Shown: positions 9,639 through 18,636 of the stretch, piece after piece
Layout: every line of letters begins with the position of its first letter
Numbering within the stretch: position 1 is the stretch's first letter
Assembly (NCBI GenBank): GCA_963811225.1
Contig: CAWEQO010000004.1
Location: 124,001-188,000, forward strand
Length of the DNA: 64,000 nucleotides
Direction: 5' to 3'
From: CAWEQO01 sp963811225
GTDB taxonomy: Bacteria; Chloroflexota; Anaerolineae; Anaerolineales; Anaerolineaceae
Translations under genes and position numbers: made by a program
The notes under the pieces: model-generated
Databases searched by the model: none
Seen by the model: the letters and a program-made list of their open reading frames with translations, nothing else
What the model was told of the DNA's origin: nothing

Positions 9639-11564
9639 TTATACGTCCAGATTGCGGACATCTCGGGCGTGGGTCTGGATAAACTTGGTGCGCGGCGGGA
9701 CGGCTGCGCCCATGAGCATGTCGAAGGTGCGGTCGGCCTCGGCGGCGTCCTCTACCGTTACCAGCAGTAAGGTGCGATTCTCGGGATTCATGGTGGTGTC
9801 CCACAGCTGCACCGGGTTCATCTCACCCAAACCCTTGTAGCGCTGCAAATCGATCTTATTGCCGGCGCCGATTTCCTTGATGGTCGTTTGCAGCTCGTTC
9901 TCGGTGTAGGCATACACCACGTTGCTCCGATGCGTGATGCGATAGAGCGGCGGCTGGGCGATGTACAGGTGGCCTTCCTCGATCAGTGAGGGCATGTAGC
10001 GGAAGAAGAAGGTCAGCAGCAGGGTGCGGATGTGGCTGCCGTCGACGTCAGCATCGGTCATGATGATGATGCGCCCGTAGCGTAAATTGCTGAGGTCGAA
10101 GGTCTCGCCGATGCCCGAGCCAATGGCCGAGATGAGCGACTTGACTTCGTTGTTGCCGAGGATCTTGTCCAGGCGGGCGCGCTCGGTATTCAGGATCTTA
10201 CCGCGCAGCGGCAGGATCGCCTGGAAGTGGCGGTCGCGGCCTTGTTTGGCCGAGCCGCCTGCGCTGTCGCCCTCGACGATGTATAACTCGGTCTTGTTGG
10301 GATCTCGCTCCGAGCAGTCGGCCAGTTTGCCGGGCAAGGTCAGGCTTTCCAGGGCTGATTTGCGAATGACCAGGTCGCGCGCTTTGCGGGCTGCGTCGCG
10401 GGCCCGGTATGAGGTGAGGCACTTCGAGATGATCGCTCTGGCGGCAGAGGGGTTCTCTTCCAGGAAGGTGTTGAAAGCCTCACCGGTTACCTGGGTCACG
10501 TAGGTCTGCACCTCGGTGTTCATTAGCTTGACTTTCGTCTGGCTTTCGAACTGCGGGTCGGGGTGTTTGATGCTCACGATAGCAGTCAAGCCCTCACGGG
10601 TGTCATCACCGCTGAAGTTGGGGTCTGAGTCTTTGAGCAGGTTGCTGCGATGGGCGTAATCGTTGATCACGCGGGTGATGGCAGCTCGCAGGCCGGTCAG
10701 GTGGGTGCCGCCGTCGACCGTGTTGATGGTGTTGGCGAACGAGTAAACCGATTCGGAGAAGGCGTCTGTATACTGAATGGCAACTTCGACGCCGATATTC
10801 TCGATCTCTTTCTCAGCATAGACGGGGTTGTGCAGAGTGATGCGGTTGCGGTTCAAGTAGCGCACAAACGAGGTGATGCCGCCTTCGAAGTAGAAGTTGG
10901 TCTCGCGCTTGCTGCGCTCATCGATCAGGCTCAGGCGCACCCGGCGGGTGACGAAAGCCATCTCACGGAAGCGCTGCGCCAGGGTTTCAAAGCGGTAGTC
11001 GATTTCGTCTTTGAAGATGGTCGTATCGAAGCGGAAGGTCACGCGGGTGCCGGTCTCGTCCGGATTGGACTTGCCGATCACCTTGACGGATTCTTGTGGG
11101 ATGCCGCGCTCGAAGCGTTGGAAATAGAGCTGCCCATCCCGGCGCACTTCCACTTCGCACCACTCCGACAAGGCGTTCACAGCCGAGACGCCCACACCGT
11201 GCAGACCACCAGAGACTTTGTAGCTGCCGCTGCCGAACTTTCCGCCGGCGTGCAGCCTGGTCATCACGACCTCGAGGGCCGATGTGCCCAGCTGCGGGTG
11301 GATGTCAACCGGAATGCCACGGCCGTTATCATCGACGGACACGCTGCTGTCGTTGTGAATGGTGACGATGATGCGGTCGCATGTGCCTGCCAGGGCCTCG
11401 TCGATGGCATTGTCGACAACCTCATAAACCAGGTGGTGGAGGGCTTTGAAGTCGGTGCCGCCCACGTACATACCCGGGCGACGGCGCACAGCTTCCAGGC
11501 CTTCCAGCACCTGAATGTTCTCAGCGGTGTATGAATTACTTACCTGTACCACAAATTCCTCCAT
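9639..11564 (-). CDS. gyrB: DNA gyrase subunit B
   Basis: The ATPase subunit of DNA gyrase, which with GyrA introduces negative supercoils. The GHKL ATPase domain shows EGLEAVRRRPGMYVG, EVVDNAIDEALAG, DNGRGIPVD and GGLHGVGVSAVNALS. The transducer and TOPRIM domains follow, with VEGDSAGGSAKQGRDR near residue 418 and DADVDGSHIRTLLLTFF near residue 491. It ends in a typical GyrB terminus (NLDV). At about 641 residues it lacks the long enterobacterial insertion. Start at ATG 11564, just before the conserved SNSYTAENIQVLEGL; a non-ATG start 15 codons upstream is possible. No gyrA, recF or dnaA lies next to it here. ParE is the main alternative, but the C-terminal motif fits GyrB better. Confidence 0.93.
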   Translation of the reverse strand: MEEFVVQVSNSYTAENIQVLEGLEAVRRRPGMYVGGTDFKALHHLVYEVVDNAIDEALAGTCDRIIVTIHNDSSVSVDDNGRGIPVDIHPQLGTSALEVVMTRLHAGGKFGSGSYKVSGGLHGVGVSAVNALSEWCEVEVRRDGQLYFQRFERGIPQESVKVIGKSNPDETGTRVTFRFDTTIFKDEIDYRFETLAQRFREMAFVTRRVRLSLIDERSKRETNFYFEGGITSFVRYLNRNRITLHNPVYAEKEIENIGVEVAIQYTDAFSESVYSFANTINTVDGGTHLTGLRAAITRVINDYAHRSNLLKDSDPNFSGDDTREGLTAIVSIKHPDPQFESQTKVKLMNTEVQTYVTQVTGEAFNTFLEENPSAARAIISKCLTSYRARDAARKARDLVIRKSALESLTLPGKLADCSERDPNKTELYIVEGDSAGGSAKQGRDRHFQAILPLRGKILNTERARLDKILGNNEVKSLISAIGSGIGETFDLSNLRYGRIIIMTDADVDGSHIRTLLLTFFFRYMPSLIEEGHLYIAQPPLYRITHRSNVVYAYTENELQTTIKEIGAGNKIDLQRYKGLGEMNPVQLWDTTMNPENRTLLLVTVEDAAEADRTFDMLMGAAVPPRTKFIQTHARDVRNLDV

Positions 11565-11720
11565 AAATCCAACGAGGGCCTGCTTTTGTGGGTGTGCCGG
11601 CGCCCACAACTACACGCTCTCTAGCGAATAAATCAGCGCAAAACGCAACACAATAATCGATTAAAACCGGTTTTAGAAATCGGAGTGCGGCGCGGCTGAG
11701 GAGTGGCTTTTGTCACTCGC

Positions 11721-12719
11721 TCAGGAGCGAACGCCTTTCATGCCGATCTGTTTTAGACTTTCCTGCATCCAGCGAATACCGCCCAGATAGTAGATGAAGC
11801 TGGCGCTCAACAGACCGGTGGTTACGAAGGCATGTCCAAATACCCCAATCAGGGTCATCCATGAGGTTTCAGCCGGCACCCGCCAGAGGATATCCAGGCC
11901 GCTGCCGATCAGTAAAGCCATCAGTAAGAACAATCCGGTGCCGGGCAAGAAATAGCGCACCAACTGCATGCTGGTCCGCATCGAGATGAACACGTTTTGC
12001 TTGCGGACAAACACCCCATGCGGAGAGAAAACCAGCGGCACCAGGAGCCATAACAACAATAAACTCAAAAAGAACAACGATATTTGCGCCAGCCCTGGGC
12101 TGAACATTGCCAGCACCATAAGGATCATCATCGTGGGGATCGAGAAGATCATCAAGATGACCACCAGCGCGACCGCAAGCAAGAAAATTTGAATGAGCTG
12201 CCAGGCGACCCGCCGGAGCGAGAAGCGGTCGATTTCTTCATTGCTGCAGCGCGCGATCTCGCTGAAAAATAAACCGCCAAGGATAATGCCGATGACCGTC
12301 AGGACAAGCCACATCGCCAGGAAGCCCAGCGATGAGCGGATCTCGTAGACCGGGGCGCTGCCGAGTGGGGTTGCGATGGGTCCGGTGCCTGAGAACAGGC
12401 TGGTAATGCCGATTGGATAAGCCCGCAAAAAGCTAAGCATGTTGAAGTGCTCGAAAAAGAGATTTGCGAACTCTTGCCAGGTCTGGGTAATATTGGTTGC
12501 ATCCGCGGCGGAAATATCGGTCAGGAGCGCCGGGAATTGAGCCATGAGGGGCTCAAACAGCGCTTTAACCCGCACATGCGGGCCGAGCCACAGCAGCAAA
12601 TCCAGCGCGATCGGGAAAAGGATCAGGTAGATATGATTTGCTGCAGTGTTGAAACCGGCCGCAATCGATGAAATCAGCCGAGGGGGTGTAATCGTCATGG
12701 TGTTCGAATCGCTTTGCAT
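11721..12719 (-). CDS. Multi-pass membrane protein, function unknown
   Basis: A 332-residue integral membrane protein with about six hydrophobic segments: near 10-40, 145-170, 190-230, 235-260, 275-300 and 305-325. No catalytic motif or named domain is recognised. The arrangement of long loops between paired helices resembles the glycerophosphoryl-diester-linked or DUF-type membrane proteins seen next to housekeeping genes in Anaerolineae, but I cannot assign it. ATG at 12719 is preceded by AGGGGACGT, better than the alternative start 13 codons upstream. It is divergent from the membrane protein at 12884 and follows gyrB on the same strand after a 156-base gap. Confidence 0.7.
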   Translation of the reverse strand: MQSDSNTMTITPPRLISSIAAGFNTAANHIYLILFPIALDLLLWLGPHVRVKALFEPLMAQFPALLTDISAADATNITQTWQEFANLFFEHFNMLSFLRAYPIGITSLFSGTGPIATPLGSAPVYEIRSSLGFLAMWLVLTVIGIILGGLFFSEIARCSNEEIDRFSLRRVAWQLIQIFLLAVALVVILMIFSIPTMMILMVLAMFSPGLAQISLFFLSLLLLWLLVPLVFSPHGVFVRKQNVFISMRTSMQLVRYFLPGTGLFLLMALLIGSGLDILWRVPAETSWMTLIGVFGHAFVTTGLLSASFIYYLGGIRWMQESLKQIGMKGVRS

Positions 12720-12883
12720 ACGTCCCCTAATTTTACCACATTCCGCCCCTTTGGTCATGCGTATAGGGGTTATTTTTGAACAATTGTTTTAGGATTTTCT
12801 AATAAGCGTAAGGTATAATTAAGAAACTGTAAACAACGGGGGCCTTTTCAGCATGGGAGAGGTCGGGTAGAATTTATCTACTT

Positions 12884-13700
12884 ATGGAAGAGCATCAGCA
12901 GCTCCCCAATGCAGACCGTCTCAGTGTATTAGCTTCAACCATCCTGCTTGCCTATGCAGTAACGCCTTTCACCAGCCTGCCGGAAAGCCAGTTCAACCTC
13001 AATTTACCGTTCATCTCGTTTTTGTTTCGTTTCAACATGACCACGCTGGTGTCGATTCTCGTGGCGGCGCTTGCGGCGGTTGGCATGGATTGGCTGATCC
13101 GCAGCCACCCGCGCCTGGGAGGGCAAAAGACCTACCAGCACTGGCTGCTGCCGTCGCTGACCGCCTGGGCAATCGGCGTTCCGCTCGAACTCGCTCTCCA
13201 TTGGGCCGCGCTGGTGGGCGGTGTTTGGCTTCGGTGGGGTGCTGCTGATCCTGGTGTTCGTGTCCGAGTACATCGTGGTGGACCTTTCGGATGTCCGGCA
13301 CGCTCCGGCGACGGTTGGGCTGACGGCGGTGTCGTTTGCGTTGTATCTGATCCTGACCATTGCCATGCGCGCCGCTGAGCTGCGCCTGTACCAGATGCTG
13401 CCGCTGGTGGCCCTGCCGATTTTCCTGGTTTCTCTGCGGGCGCTGTATCTACGCCTGGGTGGGCGCTGGTGCGTCGGCTGGTCGCTGGCGATTGGACTGG
13501 TGGTGGCGCAGATTGCCACCGGCCTGCATTACTGGCCGCTGCCGCCGCTCTCGTTTGGCCTGGTGATGCTGGGCCCAGCCTATGCGCTGACCAACCTGGC
13601 GGGCTCGATCGAAGAGGGCCGCCCCTTGCGCTCTGCCTGGATTGAGCCGGTGATCATGATGGCGCTGATGTGGGGCCTGGCGCTGGTCTTCAGAGGCTAG
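12884..13700 (+). pseudogene. Multi-pass membrane protein, frameshifted (DUF5656-like)
   Basis: Two frames join into one membrane protein of about 270 residues with roughly seven hydrophobic segments. The first (12884 to about 13200) starts MEEHQQLPNADRLSVLASTILL. The second (about 13206 to 13700) reads GPRWWAVFGFGGVLLILVFV and on to LVFRG. Restoring one C after each of two short C runs (CTCCATTG and GGGCCGCG at 13196-13208) gives a smooth ELALPLGPRWWAVFG, so two single-base losses explain the break. The overall pattern recalls the DUF5656 membrane proteins of Chloroflexota, recognised from memory only. No good ribosome binding site precedes the ATG. The M67 protease gene starts six bases after the stop, suggesting an operon. 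Confidence 0.65.
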
Positions 13701-13706
13701 GCTGGG

Positions 13707-14117
13707 GTGGAGACGCTGGCGTTGTCGCACGAGCACTACCGGCAGATTCAGCGGCACGTGGAAAGCTGCCTGCCCAACGAGGCCTGTGGCATGGCCGGAG
13801 GGCGGGATGGGCGGGTGGAGGTGGTCATCCCGGTGACCAACGTCCTCGCCAGCCCGGTGCGCTTCCAAATGGAGCCGGTCGAGCAGCTGCATGCTCACCT
13901 GCGATTAGACGAACAGGGGCTGGACGTGGCGGCAATCTACCATTCGCACCCCCATGGCCCGGCGTATCCCTCACAGACCGACAGGGAGGAGTACACTTAT
14001 CCGGATTCGGTCGCATTGATCTGGTCAAAGGAAAGTGGAGATTGGCAGGTGCGCGCCTTCCGCATTCGAGGGGGCGATTACCAAGAAGTGCGTCTGGATT
14101 GGATCGATCCGGCGTAA
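13707..14117 (+). CDS. M67-family metallopeptidase (JAMM/MPN+ domain)
   Basis: A 136-residue stand-alone JAMM domain. The zinc motif is complete: a glutamate in NEACGMAGG near residue 25 and HSHPHGPAYPSQTD near residues 79-92 (HxH...S..D). Members are zinc isopeptidases that remove ubiquitin-like modifiers, or cysteine-releasing proteases acting with sulfur-carrier proteins such as ThiS or MoaD. No carrier gene lies beside it, though two moeA genes occur at 21-25 kb. GTG start six bases after the upstream membrane gene. plsY follows after 47 bases. The substrate is not deducible. Confidence 0.85.
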   Translation: METLALSHEHYRQIQRHVESCLPNEACGMAGGRDGRVEVVIPVTNVLASPVRFQMEPVEQLHAHLRLDEQGLDVAAIYHSHPHGPAYPSQTDREEYTYPDSVALIWSKESGDWQVRAFRIRGGDYQEVRLDWIDPA

Positions 14118-14164
14118 CTGCAGTTTAATGTCAGGGTTATATAGGATAGAGGAGACATACATTT

Positions 14165-14863
14165 ATGGAATGGGTATCATGGTTGGCAGTGCTGGTGCTG
14201 TCTTATTTTGCGGGAGCAATCCCATTCGGACTCCTGATCGTGAAAATCGCTACCGGAAAGGACATCCGCAAAATTGCAAGCGGGCGCACCGGCGGGACGA
14301 ACGCCATGCGCGCGGCGGGATGGTTCGCGGGCGTGCTGACTGCGTTTATGGACATCGCCAAAGGCGTGGCGACGGCCTGGATCGTCAACTGGCTAATGCC
14401 CGGCAACCTCTGGTTACAGGTGCTGGCGGCCATCATGGCGATTTTGGGTCATAATTATTCTGTATTCTTGCTGGAGAAAGATGAAACGGGCCTCCTGCAT
14501 CTACGAGGCGGAGCCGGCGGCGCGACGGCGTTAGGCGGGGCGATTGCGCTCTGGCCCCCGGCGGTGCTGCTGATCCTGCCGCTGGGGCTGGTTGTTTGGC
14601 TGTTCATTGGCTATGCCTCGGTGACGACCATGAGCGTGGCCCTGTTCGCCACGTTGATTTTTGCCATCCGGGCCATCAAAAACCTATCGCCCTGGATCTA
14701 CGTGATTTACGGTGTGATCGCCGAGCTGATCCTGCTGTGGGCCCTTCGCCCGAACATCAAGCGCCTGATCGCGGGCAACGAGCGCGTCGTTGGCTTGCGG
14801 GCATATTTCTTAAAGAAGCTCGGGCGAGATCCTTTGGTCCGGGAACAAAGTAAACAAGAATAA
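14165..14863 (+). CDS. plsY: Glycerol-3-phosphate acyltransferase PlsY-like
   Basis: A 232-residue integral membrane protein resembling PlsY, which transfers the acyl group from acyl-phosphate to glycerol 3-phosphate in phospholipid synthesis. The three cytoplasmic motifs are recognisable: SGRTGGTNAMRAAG near residue 40, GHNYSVFL near residue 94, and the glycine-rich GGAGGATALGG near residue 118. The first departs from the usual SGNxGATN (R-T-G-G for N-x-G-A), so activity or specificity may differ. The C-terminal 50 residues after the last helix are basic and longer than in classic PlsY (about 200 residues). ATG with GAGGAGACATACATTT upstream. Its last three codons lie inside the 92-bp palindrome shared with the convergent gene. 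Confidence 0.82.
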   Translation: MEWVSWLAVLVLSYFAGAIPFGLLIVKIATGKDIRKIASGRTGGTNAMRAAGWFAGVLTAFMDIAKGVATAWIVNWLMPGNLWLQVLAAIMAILGHNYSVFLLEKDETGLLHLRGGAGGATALGGAIALWPPAVLLILPLGLVVWLFIGYASVTTMSVALFATLIFAIRAIKNLSPWIYVIYGVIAELILLWALRPNIKRLIAGNERVVGLRAYFLKKLGRDPLVREQSKQE

Positions 14864-14946
14864 ACGTGGTATTCATTACAAAGAAACCCCGCTGGAGAGC
14901 GCTCTCCAGCGGGGTTTCTTTGTAATGAATACCACGTTTATTCTTG
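14855..14946. repeat. 92-bp perfect palindrome covering both convergent gene ends
   Basis: Left arm 14855-14900 and right arm 14901-14946 are exact reverse complements: 46 bp each with no spacer. It includes the last two sense codons and stop (CAA GAA TAA) of both plsY and the MBL-fold gene. The centre is GGAGAGC/GCTCTCC and the stem carries AAAGAAACCCC / GGGGTTTCTTT. It can act as a bidirectional terminator, but the length far exceeds what termination needs. Confidence 0.95.
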
Positions 14947-15813
14947 CACTTCTTTGTTGGCTACGGTCTGCGGCTGCTGTTTGTCTTCGCTGCTCATCTT
15001 ACGGTAGAGCGCGCGCAGGTTGCGGCGGTGCAGCTCCTTGGCCAGGCCGCTGAGCAGCACGCGACTTTTCCCGCAGTCGTCCACGCTGATGGCATCTAAC
15101 GCCTCAGCCGGATTCTTGCGGCGCATGGCGGTGCGCACGCCCTTGCGGATGCAGTTCAAATAGGCAATGTTATCCTTGACCGCCAATTCGATCTCGCCGC
15201 GCAGGATGATGTCTCCATGACCCTGGACGATATTTTCCAGGCTCATCTTGCCGATGTTCTTCATCGAAGCGATCATCACATCGATGTCACCGTCGACGAT
15301 GTAGGGCAGGGGCATGAAGGCGTCGCCGGCGAACAGCACCCGGTCCTCTTCCACCAAAACGGAAATCCCGTCCGGGCTGTGGCCGGGAGAGGGGGTCAGA
15401 ACCAGGTTCTTCTTGCCGACCTTCAACGAGAGCTGCCCGGTCTCGAAGGTGAGATGCGGCAGCACGATCTTGACCGGCTTGAAGGTGGGGTTCTGGCGCT
15501 TGGCCAATTCGAGCGCCGTCTGGCCGCGTTCTTCCATGAGGCTGCGGCACAGGGTAGAGGAAATGATCGTAGCGCCTGGAAAGAAAAAATTCCCCCAGGT
15601 GTGATCGGCGTGGTTGTGGGTGTTGATGATATAACGCACTGGGACGTTAAGTTCTTCCTCGATGAACGCGCGCATTGCAAGAGTCTCATCAGGGACTGCC
15701 AGGGTGTCGATAACGACCGCCCACTGCAGTCCTGTAACAACTCCGGCCGTTACCTGAGCGTAGACGTCACTTTGGAACCAGTAAACATTTTCGGATACGC
15801 GTTCGCGCTGCAT
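14938..15813 (-). CDS. MBL-fold metallo-hydrolase
   Basis: A 291-residue metallo-beta-lactamase-fold protein. The metal motif NTHNHADHTWGN near residue 63 (HxHxDH), SPGHSPDGIS near residue 142, FAGDAFM near residue 162 and VQGHGD near residue 192 give the usual set of metal ligands. The class includes glyoxalase II, lactonases and quinone-processing or teichoic acid enzymes; nothing here picks the substrate. The C-terminal 100 residues are helical, ending in a hydrophilic tail rich in Q and E. No signal peptide. ATG with GGAGAGGAAAGGC upstream. It is convergent with plsY; the two stop codons are part of one palindrome. Confidence 0.88.
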   Translation of the reverse strand: MQRERVSENVYWFQSDVYAQVTAGVVTGLQWAVVIDTLAVPDETLAMRAFIEEELNVPVRYIINTHNHADHTWGNFFFPGATIISSTLCRSLMEERGQTALELAKRQNPTFKPVKIVLPHLTFETGQLSLKVGKKNLVLTPSPGHSPDGISVLVEEDRVLFAGDAFMPLPYIVDGDIDVMIASMKNIGKMSLENIVQGHGDIILRGEIELAVKDNIAYLNCIRKGVRTAMRRKNPAEALDAISVDDCGKSRVLLSGLAKELHRRNLRALYRKMSSEDKQQPQTVANKEVQE

Positions 15814-15900
15814 GCCTTTCCTCTCCTAAATAACGGATAGCAATTCGCCTTGCCATCGTAGAGTAGAATAGCATAAATGAATCGAAATGTCAAAAAAATG

Positions 15901-15965
15901 AACATATTTTACGGATGAAACAGCCGTCGAGCCTCTCGACGGCTGTTTCATCCGTAAAATATGTT
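15901..15965. terminator. 31-bp perfect inverted repeat, terminator of the amino acid ABC operon
   Basis: Arms 15901-15931 and 15935-15965 are perfect complements with a CCT loop; the stem begins AACATATTTTACGG and has CAGCCGTCGAG at the tip. It lies eight bases beyond the stop of the ATPase gene (minus strand), so it can end that operon. It also lies upstream of the MBL-fold gene's promoter region. Confidence 0.8.
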
Positions 15966-15972
15966 TTCGGGC

Positions 15973-16704
<732 letters not shown>

Positions 16705-16707
16705 TAT

Positions 16708-17541
16708 TTATTTCTCCAGGCGGGTCTTGCGTTCGATAAACGTCACCACTCGAGCCGCGAACAGGGTCATGACCAGGTACAGCAGGGCAACCATTGTCCA
16801 GGTTTCGACCGGGATGTAGTTGGCGGCCATAAACTCGCGCCCACGGCGAGTCATATCGGCCACGGCCACCACGCTGACCAGCGACAAGTCTTTCAGCAGG
16901 GTGACGAACTCGTTGCCGACCGGCGGCAGGATCACCCGCACGGCCTGAGGCAGGATCACATAGCGCATGGACTGAAAATAGTTCATCCCCAGGCTGCGGG
17001 CGGCTTCCATCTGGCCTTTCGAGATGCTTTGGATACCCGCCCGGTAGACCTCGCTCATGTAAGCGGCGTAGCAGAAGGAGAGCCCCAGGATCGCCATCCC
17101 AATGGCATTGGCTTGATAATTGCTGAGAGCCGGAATATGAAGATTATCACCAAGAGATTGGACAACGGATGGGAAGGCGAAGTACCAGAAGATCAGCTGT
17201 ACCAGCAGGGGAATGCCACGCACTACCTCGACGTACACGGTGGCGACACCGCGCACAATTACATTCTTCGAAAGGCGGGCCAGCGCTACGAACAGGGCAA
17301 AGACCAACACCAGCACGAAGGATGTCAGGGTGAGCGAGACGGTCACCCAAATGCCGTCACTGACGAACTTTACGACGCGCAGGAATGGGTCGGGCCAGCG
17401 GATGGTCAGCAGCAAGATCAGACCAACCACACCCACGACCAACCACCACCAGGGGTCGTACAGGGTGGAGACGGTCCGACCCGGCAGAGGTGTTACCGGG
17501 GAGGACGCTTCGGGAACCGGGGTTTCGGTTTTCGTATCCAT
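16708..17541 (-). CDS. Polar amino acid ABC transporter permease (HEQRo type)
   Basis: A 277-residue permease of the His/Glu/Gln/Arg/opine family. About 30 hydrophilic N-terminal residues precede a first hydrophobic segment (WWWLVVGVVGLILLLTI). The BPD_transp_1 core follows, with VEVVRGIPLLVQLIFWYF near residue 118 (the RGTPLLVQ motif) and the EAA loop EAARSLGMNYFQSMRYVILPQAVR near residue 188. It forms the membrane channel with the ATPase encoded just downstream. Start ATG at 17541 with GGAGGTTTT upstream. Upstream lies a hairpin at 17610-17641 that separates it from the binding-protein gene. Confidence 0.93.
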   Translation of the reverse strand: MDTKTETPVPEASSPVTPLPGRTVSTLYDPWWWLVVGVVGLILLLTIRWPDPFLRVVKFVSDGIWVTVSLTLTSFVLVLVFALFVALARLSKNVIVRGVATVYVEVVRGIPLLVQLIFWYFAFPSVVQSLGDNLHIPALSNYQANAIGMAILGLSFCYAAYMSEVYRAGIQSISKGQMEAARSLGMNYFQSMRYVILPQAVRVILPPVGNEFVTLLKDLSLVSVVAVADMTRRGREFMAANYIPVETWTMVALLYLVMTLFAARVVTFIERKTRLEK

Positions 17542-17609
17542 AAAACCTCCAAGAATTATCCACTGCGAGTGCGTAAAGGCTTCTGCCAGCGCAGCAAATT
17601 TGTAAAAAA

Positions 17610-17641
17610 GTCTGCGAGGCAGATACATCTGCCTCGCAGAC
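17610..17641. terminator. Intercistronic hairpin between binding protein and permease genes
   Basis: GTCTGCGAGGCAGAT pairs perfectly with its complement across a 2-base loop, followed on the minus strand by TTTTTTAC. Placed right after the binding-protein gene, it probably allows partial termination or stabilises the upstream message, the common way to raise binding protein over permease. Confidence 0.7.
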
Positions 17642-17658
17642 CTGGGAGCGAAGACGAT

Positions 17659-18471
17659 TTATTTAGGGGCGTTGGCTTTGTTGATCACGACGACTTGGCC
17701 CGCATTGACGTAGGGCTCGGAGAACAAGAACTGCTGCGCTCGTTCGGGGGTGATGGTGATGGCGGCGATGGCGGCATCATACTGGCATTGCGCTAAACCT
17801 GCCAGCATGGGGTCGAAGCCGATGTTGACGAACTGGAAGTTCATTCCGGTCTCTTGGGCGATGGCGCGCATCAGCTCGACATCGAAGCCGGTCAGATCCT
17901 TGGAGGCCTCATCGACGATCTCGAAGGGTGGGAAGGTGGCATCCGTGGCGACGCTCACGGTGGCGCCGCTGCCGGAGCCTTCGGTCTTGGGAACGCTGAA
18001 GCTCTGGGCGTCGGCGTTGTTGGCCAGCCACTTTTGCTCCAGTTTGGCCAGCGTGCCGTTGTCCTTGACCGCCTGCAGCCCCTGGTTGATGGTGGCGAGC
18101 AGCTCTGGTTTCTGATTGCAGACGGCAATGCCATAGGATTCGTCGGTGAAGACGTCACCAACCGTCATCAGCTTCTCGGAATTCTGGTCGACGAAACCGA
18201 GGGCGGTTGGGTAGTCGGCGATAACCGCATCGATTTGACGGTTGGCCAGGTCGAGGAAGGCCAGGTCGTAAGAGTCGTAGGTCTTTACGGTGGCTCCATC
18301 GATCTTCTCGGCCTCAATCGCACCGGTGGTGCCAAGTTGGGCGCCGATGGTCTTGCCTGTCAGATCCTCTTTTCCGGATATGACGGCTGCCTGAGCGGTG
18401 GGCTGGCATGCGCTCAAAGCAAAGCTGAGCAGCACCAGCATCGACAGGGTGAGCAGGGAAAAACGTTTCAC
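17659..18471 (-). CDS. Polar amino acid-binding lipoprotein, apparently circularly permuted
   Basis: A 270-residue lipoprotein of the SBP_bac_3 (HisJ/GlnH) family whose two halves occur in reversed order. After the signal peptide and lipobox LSAC (Cys22) comes the part normally C-terminal: EDLTGKTIGAQLGTTGA near 35-51, TYDSYDLAFLDLANRQIDAV, YGIAVCN, and the usual terminal helix GTLAKLEQKWL ending at 149. A 20-residue linker with GSGSG follows (150-169). Then comes the normally N-terminal part: VSVATDATFPPFEIVDE from 172, LTGFDVELMRAIA, and DAAIAAITITPERAQQFLFSEPYVNAGQVVVIN, where it stops at PK270. Each half occurs once, so size is normal. GTG start with GGAGGAGAAGAA upstream. The cut lies at the D1-D2 hinge crossing. 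An assembly artefact is unlikely because the frame and signal peptide are intact. Confidence 0.88.
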   Translation of the reverse strand: MKRFSLLTLSMLVLLSFALSACQPTAQAAVISGKEDLTGKTIGAQLGTTGAIEAEKIDGATVKTYDSYDLAFLDLANRQIDAVIADYPTALGFVDQNSEKLMTVGDVFTDESYGIAVCNQKPELLATINQGLQAVKDNGTLAKLEQKWLANNADAQSFSVPKTEGSGSGATVSVATDATFPPFEIVDEASKDLTGFDVELMRAIAQETGMNFQFVNIGFDPMLAGLAQCQYDAAIAAITITPERAQQFLFSEPYVNAGQVVVINKANAPK

Positions 18472-18636
18472 TTCTTCTCCTCCTGATTTGGGGGTGTAAT
18501 AGGGTTTCAAAACACAAACGTGTTTGTAAGGCACGGGCGATTGATCTGTGCCTATTATATAACATTAATACTCTCTATGTTAAAGTACAGGCAGCATTCG
18601 AAGGCATCACTGGAAAGAAACAGGGGACAGAACAGC

